DNA of 64,000 nucleotides from Antedon mediterranea (Eukaryota > Echinodermata > Crinoidea > Comatulida > Antedonidae), in the NCBI RefSeq assembly GCF_964355755.1, contig NC_092676.1, positions 19,140,288 through 19,204,287 on the forward strand, read 5' to 3'. A program made the translations under genes and the position numbers. The notes below the pieces were generated by a model. The model was not told the DNA's origin, searched no databases, and saw only the letters and a list, made by a program, of their open reading frames with translations. Of this stretch, positions 48,085 through 61,960 are shown piece by piece (within the stretch, counting starts at the first letter, position 1; each line of letters begins with the position of its first letter).

Positions 48085-48510
48085 AGCAATCTATTGAAAC
48101 ATTTTAACATTACCAACGGCAGTTAATTGCGACAAATACCAATGTAGAAAATCATTGTGATGATGATGGCAAAATGGTTGAAACATTTAATTTAGCAGAT
48201 ACACAATTTGTCCAGTTTCATGTTGACATATTCATACAGTGTCACTATGTGTCACATCTATATCATATCGCATATACCATATGCCATAAGCCTAACCTAA
48301 CAAACACATTACCTAATTTGCATATGATGCCATGTGGAGATATATCTATTGCAGAGAATCGTGTGCAATGTTTGCGTACGTTATGTATGTATACTTAGCA
48401 ATATAAGAAGATTTAACAAACTATTCCAGTGATCAAAAAGGCTCAATGATCAACCACAAGCATTCAACAGATTACATTTGTTAAAAATTTTGTCAATATA
48501 AAACCGACAA

Positions 48511-48650
48511 TTTGAGACGTATTGCACCAAAAACATGAAAAATAAAGATTTCTCACGTAAATATTTAGTTTTCAATCAAAGTGAATAACTACTATTAGGC
48601 TTTATCAAATTAAAATGGCCTATTAACAAACAAAAAATGTCATGAGGAAT
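48511..48650. mobile_element. MITE family 1 degraded copy
   Basis: A family-1 interior (AAAGATTTCTCACG, AATATTTAGTTTTCAATC, AAAGTGAATAACTACTATTA) with poor ends. Confidence 0.4.
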
Positions 48651-49700
48651 GAAATTAAAACATGTTTTAAACAAATGTGTTCAAATAACCTTAATTTTAA
48701 ATAATATACTAAACTTTCTACAGATCTCCTTTACATAGGAAAAACAGATACGAACAAGTATAATATTTTAGTAATAAAATAGTTTTAACTTACCTAGAAG
48801 ATAATGTTAAAGAAGAAAGAATCACACGGGAATAAATTGACGCTATGAAATCGTCTCCATCTGTAACGACTCTTAAGTAAGGTGCGAACCTCAATGGAAC
48901 TTGTCGACGCTTCTGATTGGTTAAGAGTGGATGACGACACAAACGCTGGGGGCCAATGGCAGATGAATAATAATAGCATTGTACCTAATAATTATAAAAT
49001 AAAACAAACAATCGAATGAAAATTTAGGTCAGAAACAACTTCTTGGGAGGAGTTAACACGTCGATGTTATTTTTGAAACAATTTAAGCTATCATGGACTT
49101 ATTCGGAAGGTATTTTGTGCTAAAATTAGTCATTTTAATCCGCATTCACAGCCAAAAATTAACGAACTGAAGACAATTTAGATATCAAATGTCCATTAAA
49201 CATATGAGTGTTCAATTATTGTCCGTTTTAAACGTGGGAAGATTCTATGTGTGGTTCCGCACGTGTCATATGCACATTTACCAACACACTCTCGAGAACA
49301 ATTGAAAAAAAATCAACTTTCATATTTGAAACTTTGGAATGCAAAATAGATCGGTCAGATTTGTTATTCATATATTTGATTTTAAAACATTGGATCACAA
49401 TTAAGCGATTTTATATCTGTAATCATTTTAAAGAATACCCATGGAATATTTGAATTTCTCCCCTTGTTTTAGCTACAACAGTTGAATACATTGAATTGTA
49501 GGCTATAGCTATCGAATCCAATTCCCACTGTGCCCTTTTCACACTAGAGACTAGCATCAGAGGTGATGGTAAATAGGCCTAATATATATGCCTAGTAGAT
49601 AGTGACGATTTTTGTCACTTTTGTGGAAAAAAAAACAATTCTCAGCTGGCTCGTCTTGAAATCATGTCCATACATATCCTCCATTCCATGGAATACGTTG

Positions 49701-49849
49701 AAACTCTGTCCACACTATCAAACTAGTAGTGATGTGCCCAAATATTGTAGTGATATGCTTAAATATGGTAGTGATATGACATCATCATTTCTATAAATGG
49801 GTACATCACATTTTTCCCACATAAATGTTTGATAGTGTAGACAGAGCTT
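49701..49849. mobile_element. MITE family 2 copy
   Basis: Begins AAACTCTGTCCACACTATC and ends TTTGATAGTGTAGACAGAGC. The interior repeats GTGATGTGCCCAAATATTG. Confidence 0.8.
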
Positions 49850-50934
49850 AAGAAAACACGACCCTTAACATGCCACTAGCAACTATTTTCTTACAACACC
49901 ATGTACATTGTACTTTCTGATCAATCTTAAAAAATAGAATAACTTAAAACAAGCGTCATTGGACATGTAGGCCTAGGTCTATTTAAATTCTTAACGTCTA
50001 TCTATAGTTGAAAGTGCTAAATTTAAACCGCATGTGTGCATATAGTAATGGCTTTTTAGAAATCGTTGATGCTTTAAAATAAATCTTGACATCTTTATTT
50101 CTCAATTAGTATGCAACTAATTAATGAGCTATATCCACCTTAAGCGATACGTTGGAATGTTCTCAAGGATATGATAACAGAGGAACACATCAAACACTCG
50201 CGCATGTTTGCACAGCGCGCTGCGTTAACTATCCATGACGTCATGGCAATAATAAATTCTATAATAAATTCGTAATTCCACTACTTCCGGTGTTACTTTG
50301 TAGTGGTCAGTTGGTCAGTTAATTAAAGCATGGAGTAAATAAGTCAATGACCAGCAATATATATTATTAGAAAGCGTGTGTTAATTACTCAGAAACAACG
50401 TGGATGACGTGGACGCACTTTAAGAGAAATAGGAAAGTCGTTTACACATACATACAATTATATGAATTTTTATGAAGTCAGCCCTATGTGCAGGAGGGGA
50501 GCGGGGTTGTGAGCTTATAGCTGTTATTATTGTACCTTAAACTATAGTGCTTTCACCTAAATAAATTGACTAGCAAAACTCCGGAGATTACACACACACG
50601 CGCGGGAGGCGTGAAGCCACCATACCTCGTGAGTAGGTCTGGTATGTTTAAACTTTTTGTATTGAAGACGGTAATTTGTTTACACACTGACCAAGTGGCT
50701 AATCAGGCCTGCACAGAGATGCATTTATATATTTATTTCACTTTTGCTCATGAAAACGTGATTTTATTATTATGAATGAATCGACTGATGTTTTACAAAT
50801 TGTTATTAAAAGAATATCGGGGACACGTTAATTGTTTGACCAATTTCAATTAATAAGGATTTAGGATTTCTTTCTTAAAGCAACTCAAATTTATAATCAA
50901 TCACGGGTCATGACTCAGATAAGAATGATCAGTA

Positions 50935-51075
50935 AAAGTTGAGCGGTGGTGCAGCTTGGTGGTTATCAAGCTTGCCCTCCAATTCCAATGTCCGTGGTTC
51001 AATCCTAACATTGGTAATGGAGGTCCAGTTTTCCATCCTGACATAGTTCCAGGATTGTAGCCTAACTCACGACTC
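50935..51075 (+). mobile_element. tRNA-derived SINE fragment
   Basis: A box A-like TGGTGCAGCTTGGTGG is followed about 45 bp later by a box B-like GTGGTTCAATCC, then an unrelated tail. The fold is not that of an intact tRNA gene. Confidence 0.55.
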
Positions 51076-51179
51076 TTTCTATTACACTCCCTAAACTTTT
51101 TATAAGCATTATAAATAATATATTGTTTGAAGGTTTGCATGGCGAAATCAGGAGTGAGGAGGATCAAAGCATATTAATC

Positions 51180-54100
51180 AAAACGTCGAGGAAATCAACA
51201 GTTCTTTCCAGAACTAATATACGTGGTGTACCGCAAACTTTATGTCAGCATGATAAATAAATCATAACATAGTTAAACCACCCTGACGAGTTACTCACTG
51301 TTGGATGTGTATGACAAAAAAAAGATTATTAGCTAGGAAAAGATTACTTTAAAACACATATAATTCAGGTCATTGTGATAGAAAACTAAGTTGGCGCTTA
51401 CGAACTGTTAAGCATCACTACACGCTTCCCTTGGGCATATTTCTAGATCATCAAAAATTAGTTTCCATGCTTTTAAAAATGACATTGATAATGAGAACTG
51501 TGACTTTAGGGAACTGAATATTTCCGTATGTAATATATTACTTACTTATTTAGTCCGACGTACATACCCGAACTTACATGACTAGATTCCTCCATAACTT
51601 CCTATCTGCCATTTTGACAGCCAGTTCATCTCTCATGCATACCAGTATCCGTATCTGTACATCAATGATGTGAGAGCTGGCCTTTCTTGTTTTGCAAGCC
51701 CATGTTTTGGCTACCACAGCAGAACATCTGAAATAATGTCTTTATTTGCGAAACAATGTTCTGAAAATGTTAATTTACTTCTTATTGTTTCTGTTATTGT
51801 TGGAACGGCCAAAGAGCCATATAGTACTTTATTCCTAATGTGTTGTTGCCATTTTATGCACGTAGTAGTTTTGAATGACAACCATCAATTGCTTTCCCAA
51901 GAATTTTTGTTCTTTCTTAACATAGCATTTAAGTTATGAAGAGGTTTAGTCGGTAAAACGTTCAGAAACAAAGTATCCTACAATTTTTTTTTTCGATAAT
52001 AAAATAATATAGTATTAAAAAGTAAAAAATTGCTAATGAAAAGAAGAAAAAAATATAACAAAAGTAAAATAATATGTAAACATGGTACATTTAATAATGT
52101 GTAACATAAAAATCACTGGTGGTGGCATCGTGGAGGTCCCGTTTCCACGATGTATGACTCTGACGATACTAAACATTATCCGTTCGCTATCTGTATGCGA
52201 TTTATGCATAATCATAAATATGACCTATTTATTTTACTGAAAATCAGAATATCAAAAAGTAAGATATTAATTAGATGAATATTGAAATCCTATTTTGAAC
52301 ACTTGTATTGATAACGTCAATGGTAAATTTCCGAACACGTTAAAAAAAGTCAATTAAAACTATATTAGAACACAGCAAATGTAGCCCACACTGCTGCCGA
52401 AATTGTTTTTATGGTAGAATATTTTTTTTCTGTTTTATTTGTCACTGTTGTTCTTTATTTAACTATAGACAGAGTTTCGTGAAATGTTCATATTTTCCAG
52501 ATTTTAACAAATTGTTGTTTGTTTGTTTATGTATCGAATATACGAAGTTTTTTGTTTTGTTTTTTTTTATCTATTGTTTACGATAGATTGATTCTGAAAC
52601 ATATAATGTTCTGTCATGTGACCGTGTGGGGCATTATAACTAATCTAAATGTGTCTCGAGACGGGATTAGGTGAACTATTTCTTTTCTGCGAATGCTGCT
52701 TGATTTTGGAGGACTATTATACCTAGCCTTGCCCCAAGTCTGTAGGCCTATTTATTTTCTTTTTTATTTTAGTCCACCAGTCGACTTTCGACTTTAAAAA
52801 CACAAAGTCCATGAGCGCCACATGGGTGGAGGATACCGGCGCTATATAAGTTTTCATTTATTATTATTATTATTATAATATTTATCTTTTTACTAATATT
52901 CAAAGTCAAAACTCCGTATGGAACCCAGACTATATTGTACCATGCAATATTTCGAAATCTTCTAGAAGAAAGTTACCAATAACTATCTTGAAAATATTTT
53001 AATTCTATTTTAATTAAATGAACTAAAATTATTTTACATATAGCAATCAATGCCATGGTAATAAATCAGTTTCTGTCTAAATCGACCTACCGCTTTTAAA
53101 CAATTATTATGAACTTGATTGCACCCACTCTAAAGAAATACATTATTTATTTTAGCCCACTATGATATAATAATGAAATGAAAAAAAGTAAATCGCGGAA
53201 ATAGCTGGAATTAAATTTCACCTATGTGACATTATGACGTGCCCCAAGTGACAAAATTACTCTCAATACACAGTCGACATAAAAAATGTATTAGTAAGTT
53301 ACGAAAACACTATAAATAATATTTATTTCATTCACAAATTTTGAAATTGATTTTAAAAAGGTGAAAAGGGTAATAGAGTTTTTAATGTAAATACATTCGT
53401 AATGACATTTTTTAAAGCGCTATGTCTGCGTGTCTTTCAATGGGAATTAAATACAGTGTGAATAAACCTTTAGTTTAGTGCCAGTGGAGCATAATTATTA
53501 TGGAATAAGAAACTATGGATAATTAGTATTGAATGAATGAAAAAATACATATTATGGATATTAGATTCTTAGTTTTGACAACTCGACAACTCTCTTTTTT
53601 CCTTTCGTAAAAAGTATACCTTTTATCATTGTATATGCATAAGATTTTTCCTTATAAAATGATGCAATGACCATGTTTATTATATTTAATTATTATTATT
53701 ATATACAAGACAAGTTTTTCTTCATGTAAAATCCACTATTATTGGTATTTTTTTTAGGTTTTATTTTGGGTTTATTTCTGTGAAACGTACAATATCATTA
53801 TCATTATGGTTGAGCATTATTGGGCCAAAATAAATTATATTGTATTATTATAGCTAACATAGAGGGAATTTCCCAGACGACTAAATTGGCGGTCAACGTG
53901 AGGTAAGCGATATCTAAGTACACGGATACAGTTGCTAGTTTTAATGTAACTAATGTAGAAAGATTTACAGTTTATCTTAGGATGTGTGAAGTTACCGGAA
54001 ATATGCTAATTCATTTAAATGACCTTTGAACTGTTAAAGGTAAAACCAAAATCTGTACAAAACCTAGGCAAAAATACAGTATTAGTATTAACTCATTTGT

Positions 54101-54500
54101 GATTATCAAAACATGATTTCCCACAAGACAAGAAACAATTTCCTCTCGATTGTGACACTTATTACACGCACAAACACGTAGTGTACATCTAATCTAATAA
54201 TTACCTAACAAATGTATTGATATTAAACCAATTCAAATTGTAACTGCGTCAAGTTTCTTTGATTTACTCACCATGGATCGAGGAATGGGTACATAATAGT
54301 CGACATTTTAGTTATTTTTTGGCAGAATAGCCCAGTCTAAAGTTTCTCCTAAAGTTTTGGAAACAACTCCAGATGACTATACGTGATTCTCCATCTCTCG
54401 CTCTCCTTTTAAAGTTTCGGTTCAAATTCCACATTATACTTTTTTATTCATTCACCTTTTGCTTTATCTCTCACTTGTTTGCAATTAATGCTTGTGGTTT
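51180..54500. other. Gene-free stretch
   Basis: AT-rich unique sequence with one SINE tail at 52.8 kb. The 89-codon frame at 51,670 has no recognisable domain or splice support. Confidence 0.4.
52805..52882 (+). mobile_element. SINE/LINE 3' tail
   Basis: GATACCGGCGCTATATAAG followed by TTTTCATTTA and (TTA)n is a common 3' end of tRNA-derived SINEs and their LINE partners in invertebrate deuterostomes. Confidence 0.5.
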
Positions 54501-54507
54501 GCGTAAT

Positions 54508-54773
54508 AGATATATTGTCTCCTGAAAATGAATGATTAAAACATTGTTTGTTAAATATTTTAATGTCACATAATAGTTATCCACTGAAAAACTATAATTT
54601 AAAGCAAAAATATGTTTTTGGTTGTTGAGTTTAACCATTTATTTTGTCATTTTATAAGTTAGGCCTAAAACATTTTTTTTAACGGAAGTGGAACTTTTTT
54701 ATAACTAAAAATAACCTTTCCAAAGTCTGATTTTATTAATTTTCATGTTTGTGTGGGACAATACATCTTTAAA
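54508..54773. mobile_element. MITE family 1 copy
   Basis: Begins near ATATTGTCTCCTGAAAATG and ends GGGACAATACATCTTTAA. It holds the family interior in reverse orientation. Confidence 0.75.
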
Positions 54774-55389
54774 CCTATGAGAAACGGTGTACTAATGCGC
54801 TGACAATTGTTCACAATTATTTGTGTTTGATTTGATGGAGGCGTGAATGTGCACATTTGTTTAAAGTATCGCCCATATATTTTCTGAGTAAGGGTGAGAA
54901 ATAAATCATGTCATTTGAATCATTTGTTTATGGTTAGTCAGTGCTTCTTTCTTAATTTTTATGTTTCGTTTAATCTGTGATGTTGTCATTGTATGTTCCA
55001 TAACATCGTCAGTGCGTTATGATGACGTCTTTCTCACTTTGTATACCTTTGCAGAGAGATTTCTTTGAAAATCTAATTAAGTTTACTTTATATACTATAA
55101 CACATCAAACCTTTTGTGCCTAAAAATGTGCTATTGTATGGCACATGTACAAATCATCTTTTGGGAAGTTACATTACACCCTTCGTTCTATATTTTTTTT
55201 TCAACATTCAGAAATTACAATTTTGTTTGTGCGCGCGCCATAGCCGTGTTATTTCAGCCATCTCTAATGAGAGATTTTATTCAAACGGGCCACCAGCCCC
55301 AAAATACAAGTATTACCATGAACATTAGATACAATTGGCGTGGTCTATATATCTTTAAAGTAACACCGTACTATTATGCTTTTGTTGAA

Positions 55390-55736
55390 TTAAAGGTTTA
55401 TTGTCCCCAGGAAAAAGAATGTTTACATTTTTTTTTTAATATGCCTTTTTAATGTCACATAGGCCTAATACTTAATAGTTATCTACTTTGACCAAAAAAT
55501 TAGATCTAAACAAAATTTGTTTACCTGAAAAAACTGTAATTTAAAGCAAATGGTCAAATTGGTTGCCAGCAAATGGATTTTAGTTTAATTTAACCATTTA
55601 TTATGTTGTTTTATAAATGATAACATTTTTTTTGTTTCTACGGAAGTAGTAGTATTAAAACTACAAACTTACCTATTCAAAGTCTGATTTAATTAATATT
55701 CATTTTTAATGTTTTTGGGGGTACAATACATCTTAA
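55390..55736. mobile_element. MITE family 1 copy
   Basis: Begins TTAAAGGTTTATTGTCCCC and ends GGGGGTACAATACATCTTAA. It overlaps the end of a 112-codon open frame, which is therefore not taken as a gene. Confidence 0.75.
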
Positions 55737-55739
55737 GTA

Positions 55740-58220
55740 ATGACCTTAGGTACGTTTGAGATACGATGTAGATGATTCGATCTCTTTCATTGGTGTATAA
55801 ACGGCATATTAAAACAATAATTATTAGTACAGTGCGATTTCCGTCGTTGTAGAATGTATCATAGATCCATAATTATTTGTATATTTAATATGAACTTCAC
55901 ATCATACAGAATGAGCATTAATGTATGGCTGCGTTGAGTCTATTCTTTTTCTATACCAATCGAACAACAGGTAGTTGATCAAGAATAACAGATATATTAG
56001 TTATTATATTTGGGTTGTTGTCTTCTGTTTCTTTAATATGATTTAATGACATTTATTTTAAAGATGTAGCCCTAATTCCAAATTTCACAGGCAATAACCT
56101 CACTGCAAACGTGTATCCGTCAATCACTGTAGTTGTATTATTTCTGCCACTGGATAGGTATTAACCACAGGTTTGATTATTACGTAAATTTTGTGTTGTT
56201 ATTGTCGTACAACCGTCATTTTGAATTTTGTGACGTCATTAACGGTTCTCATTAGCTGCTATACAAATTCCTTATTTCCAAATTTACATTTCCGACTACG
56301 ACTCAATAATGAAAAACAAAATTTGAGTATTAAAAAGGCAATTTATATAGTTTGTTTTGTACTCCTACTTGTACTTCCAATTTTAAACCAATACACATAT
56401 CTGATTGCTGCTCATTTTCTCAAACGATTTTTAGGGATATTTTAAACATCAATTGTAGTTCGTTGATTGACACTTTTTGCACACAACAAAAAGAGAAACA
56501 ACAGAAGATTTTATTTATTTTAAAAAACAGACTAATAGAATATACAAAACACCTGTTGTTATAAAAGTAAACCTGCTATAAAAACAGTAAGAGTTCAGTA
56601 TTATAATGTAGAATTCTTTATAATATGAATATTTCATAATTATTTTAAAATCTTTCCTATTCCTTATTACAAACATCGATGAGTCATTATTACGGTCGTC
56701 ATAATAATACAGTAATAAGTATAACAAATTGTCAGTCATAATATCTAGAGAATATCTAAAACGTATATTTGTATTTTTCTGCATGGAAAAGTTATAATCT
56801 GGGCCTCCGTAGATAAATAACAGCCATGATCCAGGCCTCCGTAGTTTAATACAATGGAATTGAATTAAATGGACCGGTTAGATAGTATATGATATTATCA
56901 ATATCGTTTTAATCATCAATTATTGTCTTCATACTTTTCTCCTCTTCATTTAAAAGGTCTGTTGACCACCTCAGTGATGATCATTAAACGAGTCAGGAAA
57001 TTAACGATAAATGCATCATCATTTTACACTTCATTATTCCTCCAACTATAGATGTGAAGAAATGAGACGAATGACGTATTTAACTAATACGATATGATAA
57101 TAGGAAACAAATCAACTTGCCAACCGATGCTGTAAACAGTCAATTACTTATTTTCTTGTCATTTTTCATATCGTGTAATTACTCCTCCTAATATTATGTA
57201 TTTTAACAGACACTATGTAATGATTGCGCGGATATAGTATGGCCTATCTGTGTGCTAAACATTGAATAGTTTTACTTGTGAAAAGGGAAGTATATTCCTT
57301 ATTAACTATTTTATTTGTGTATGTTTGGTGTAGGTCTATGTAATTTTAAAGTTTTATAGTAGGGGAGCCCTTTTAGTAATATTAATAAAAATGTTCTTCT
57401 GAGGGCCCTACGACACATTAAAAACACAGTAATTTAAAACTCCTTCAACTAACTAAATATTTCCCTTTATAAAATTGACACGTCATTCAAGCTGAGTGCA
57501 TTTGAACAACTGATTTGTTTGGGTTGTTAGATAAATCATGTCTGATGCCACCAAACTTTCGCGCTAAAATCAAAATTGTGAGGCATTTGATAAATAGGCA
57601 AACTTCCTAAAATACCGTGACATATTTCGAGAATTTTGTTTACATATTTTTTTTTGCTCTGCAAATAACAATATATTGACAATATATATTGATGACAGCA
57701 AAAAGCCTTATAATTCAAAATCTCGAGCTATCTGTATCTTCAACATTGGCCAATATATTAAATAGCGCGCCCTCTGTGTGTTTCGGTCAGTTTTTTTTTT
57801 ATAAAGTTTGGTTTTTTTTGTCTTTTTTTTGTATAAATAATTTGGCCCACTAATTAATTAAGGATTTCTCAGATTATGTTTACCTGTTGCATTACTGATG
57901 AAGTTAGGAAAAGCTTGTTTACTCGTTTGTGAAAATTGAATTTTAAATGTAATTGTAAAACTGTTTTTCTAAATGTTTTTCGAAAAATTTAATCCAATAA
58001 CCTTGAATAATCGGATGTTACTTTTTCTTAATTATTATTTTGAAGTTTAAAATGAAAATGTTCACCGTTGGTAAATTATTAATTGTTTTATTGCATAACT
58101 ATTTTTTTATCTGACTGTCGGACCTCAATACTTAAGAGAGAAATACTATTTGGGGGAATTGGCAATATCAGCACTGTGGTGATGTTACAAGAGTATATAA
58201 TATAGATTATCTGATAAAAC
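55740..58220. other. Gene-free stretch
   Basis: AT-rich. Overlapping 60-89 codon frames on both strands at 56.2-56.8 kb are low-complexity and unsupported. Confidence 0.4.
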
Positions 58221-58227
58221 TCATAGA

Positions 58228-58310
58228 AAGTAGGAGTTGTGGCTTGGTGGTTATTATGCTACCAATCCAAGGGTCCTGGGTTCAAGTCCTATCATATGGA
58301 AAGATTTTTT
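58228..58310 (+). mobile_element. tRNA-derived SINE fragment
   Basis: GTTGTGGCTTGGTGGTTATT (box A-like) and GGGTTCAAGTCCTATC (box B) are spaced as in a tRNA head, and similar to the copy at 50,935. Confidence 0.55.
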
Positions 58311-58710
58311 CTAATGACAAATTACTACTACAACTTTACTCCTAAAGACTTGTAATAAGACTTTGTTTATGTAGAGCATCTTGTGTATGTTTACTTGTGA
58401 ACAGGATTGCCAACTTTAAGAAGGATAGTGAATGAATTCCTTGGCAATTTGCCTAAACATATAAAAGCAAAGGAAGCCTTTTGCCACTTTTCTTCTGACT
58501 AATTAGCGACAAGTACGTTTTATTTTCTATACATTTAGGTAGCATTTAAATACTAGACCATACAGACACTTTATTGGTCTCGCATAAAATATACTTGAAA
58601 TTAATACGTTGTTGGCTCATGTCGGCTTATACAAAAATCAAAAGAACCTGCTAAGCAGTGACAGTACATGTTTTGTTTTATAACAACTAAAAGTTAGATA
58701 CTAAAGATAA

Positions 58711-58796
58711 CAAGGCCATATACATGGCTGCAGTTGCGTGCGCAAATTTGAGTTATTGTTTACCGACCGACATTAGTGAGCTATAGAGTCGCGTTG
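58711..58796 (-). mobile_element. Hairpin-ended GTCGGTC repeat element, minus-strand copy
   Basis: It reads, in reverse, CAAGGCCATATACATGGCTG with CAGTTGCGTGC, TTTACCGACCGACAT, and ends CTATAGAGTCGCGTTG. The minisatellite part is reduced to two units. Confidence 0.75.
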
Positions 58797-59514
58797 TAAA
58801 ACGATAATAATGATTCCAAGTGGAGATGAAGTGCATGTTTTGTTTATCAAGATTTCTAAGATGTTTATTAAGTATTAATAGGCCTATTATGTATCAAATA
58901 TTAAAAAAGCAATATTTAAATTTAATTTATGAACAATTAACAAGTAGAATATACAAATTAAAAAAGAATTTATTAACTGTTGATAAAGTTTTGTTTTTTG
59001 TTGCCTATGAATTTATAATTCAATTTATATTTGATTTGATTCGATTTTGAAAATATCAATAAACCCATGTTGTGACGCATTTGGTGTTTTTTTGCAAATT
59101 AATATTGGAAATTTAATACACAATTATATATAATTATCTACTATTTTAAATTAATTTCTCAAAAGATTTTTCATTAGTGACCGATTAACTAGGGTAATAC
59201 AATAAATGGTATATGGTTACTGGTTACTATCCAAGCTATAAATATTCAACTGCCTAATAAAATAACGTTGATTAATTCTAAATAATTAAATTTCTAATCC
59301 TATGGTGAATTGTTCTAATTGTTTTAAATGGAGTCGATTGGAAATTTTAATTTTCCCTACGGAATTCATAACGCTTCCGTATGTGTGTCAGAAACATCCC
59401 TTAAAGGAAATGGACTGTATACGAATACACACATCTATACGTATAGGAACACAGTACTGCGTCTATGATTGATACGTCACGAATGTAAGTAAGTACAGGG
59501 AAAGGGGTAGACAT

Positions 59515-61165
59515 TAAGCACATGTATAACACTCTGACCAATTTGTCCATATCCATTTGTATACTCTAAACACTTTATGGATATAACAGCAGCATCATGT
59601 AAGTAATATTAAAACATTTCCTCTAAAAACTGTTCAACGATTTATGGATATATCAGCATCATGTTAGTAAAGGAGTAGACACTGAAACATTTGTAACACA
59701 CTGAATATTATGGATATAACATCAACATGTTAGCAAACGGGTAGAGGCTATTATGTACGACTCTGAGCAATATATAGATATAACATAATGGAACTAAAGC
59801 GTCTGTAACACTCTAAACACTGTATTGATATAACAGCATGTCATGGTAGCAAACGGGTAGGCACTAAACGTTTGTAACACCCTAAACACTATATGTATAT
59901 AACATCATCATGTTAGCAAACGGGTAGAGACTAAACATTTGTACGTCTATGAGCACTATATAACATCATGTAACTAAAAGGGATAGACACTAACACGTCT
60001 GTAACACTCTAAACACTGTATTGATATAACAGCATGTCATGTTAGCAAACGGGTAGAGACTAAACATTTGTACGTCTATGAGCACTATATAACATCATGT
60101 AACTAAAAGGGATAGACACTAAAACGTCTGTAACACTCTAAACACTGTATGGATATAACAGCATGTCATGTCATGAAACGGGTAGGCACTAAACATTTGT
60201 AACACTCTAAACATTGTATGGAAACGGGTAGGCACTAAAACATTTGTAACACTCTAAACACTGTTTGGAAACGGGTAGACACTAACACGTCTGTAACACT
60301 CTAAACACTGTATTGATATAACAGCATGTCATGTTAGCAAACGGGTAGAGACTAAACATTTGTACGTCTATGAGCACTATATAACATCATGTAACTAAAA
60401 GGGATAGACACTAAAACGTCTGTAACACTCTAAACACTGTATGGATATAACAGCATGTCATGTCATGAAACGGGTAGGCACTAAACATTTGTAACACTCT
60501 AAACATTGTATGGAAACGGGTAGGCACTAAAACATTTGTAACACTCTAAACACTGTTTGGAAACGGGTAGGCACTAAAACATTTGTAACACTCGAAACAC
60601 TGTATGAATATAGAAGCATGTTAGTAAAGGGTTAGACAATAAAACACTTGTAACCCTCTAAACACTGTATGGATATAACAGCATGTCATGTTAGTAAACA
60701 GGTAGGCACTAAACATTTGTAACACTCTAAACACTGTATGGTAACGGGTAGGCACTAAAACATTTGTAACACTCTAAACCCTGTATGGTAACGGGTAGGC
60801 ACTAAAACATTTGTAACACTCGGAACACTGTATGAATATAACAGCCTGTTAATAAAGGGTTAGACAATAAAACGTTTGTAACACTCTAAACACTGTATGG
60901 TAACGGGTAGGCACTAAAACATTTGTAACACTCGGAACACTGTATGAATATAACAGCCTGTTAGTAAAGGGTTAGACACTAAAACGTTTGTAACACTCAC
61001 TGTATGGATATAACAGCATCGTGTTGATAAAATGTTAGACATTCTACATGATGGAAAGCAGGGTAAAAAACATCACCCTGAACACTCAAATGCATCATGT
61101 TAGTAAAAAGGAGGATGGGGTTGGTACAGTACACACTGAAAACAGTAACTCTAATCCATGGATAT
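59515..61165. repeat. Satellite-like array with higher-order repeat
   Basis: Imperfect 45-75 bp units contain GTAACACTCTAAACACTGTA, TGGATATAACAGCATG and AACGGGTAGGCACTAAAAC. A block from about 59,986 recurs at 60,278, a 292-bp higher-order duplication. The outer units are the most diverged. Confidence 0.85.
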
Positions 61166-61799
61166 ATTACAACCATGTCATGTAGTACGTGAGAAAATCA
61201 AACACAGACACATTTTTACTATAGAAATCTACCGTATCTGATTACCTCTTTAATATGTTCCTCATTTATATTACATAGAATTACCGTACTTTCCAAGAAT
61301 TCTCAATTTTAAAGCCTTATATTCATTTGCATCCATTACAATATTCGATAAAAAAAGAACCTAAAGACCTGTTACTTTTGGTTTTGAAAAGGCTTGTGTG
61401 TTGGCTACTGTATAGAAAACTGGTACGCTTTACCAACGACATAGAGCCAAACGATGGATAGAATTACACTTTTATATACAGATCCTTTAGACATTTGTAA
61501 GATCGTTCATGTTAAATTTTCTTTCTTAACCCTGTGTAACAATTATCCCAAACGTTATTTAAACACTTTTTTTTAAATTAACTCATGCAGCCTAAAAGTT
61601 AATAACTTCTTTAATGTACAATATGTATTTAAAAAATATTTCTGCTTTATAATGAAATTGAGAACAAATCATTTCTTTTTTTTAATTATACCTTCTTTAT
61701 AAAAAATATACATGTATATTCATAATGTTTAACTTTTAAATTCAATATAGATTTATTAGTATAGTAATGGATCAGTAATGTTTTAGACATGACAAAATC

Positions 61800-61805
61800 T
61801 TTATT
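61800..61805 (-). terminator. Candidate poly(A) signal of COMMD9
   Basis: AATAAA on the minus strand, about 155 bases past the COMMD9 stop codon. Confidence 0.4.
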
Positions 61806-61960
61806 ATTCTATCACATTATACAGCTTTTATAGTAACTTAATCGTTGCGATATTCTCCCATAATGCATGTCTCATGCGCACAGGAAGACAGCGATTACAA
61901 AAGATACGACCAGTCATTAATTACGTATTAAATCACAGGGAAAAAGATAACGTGTGCGAT

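Noticed and set aside
55114-55452. 112-codon plus-strand frame
   Set aside because: Its 3' part is in a MITE family 1 copy, and a second frame overlaps it with equal length support; no domain seen.
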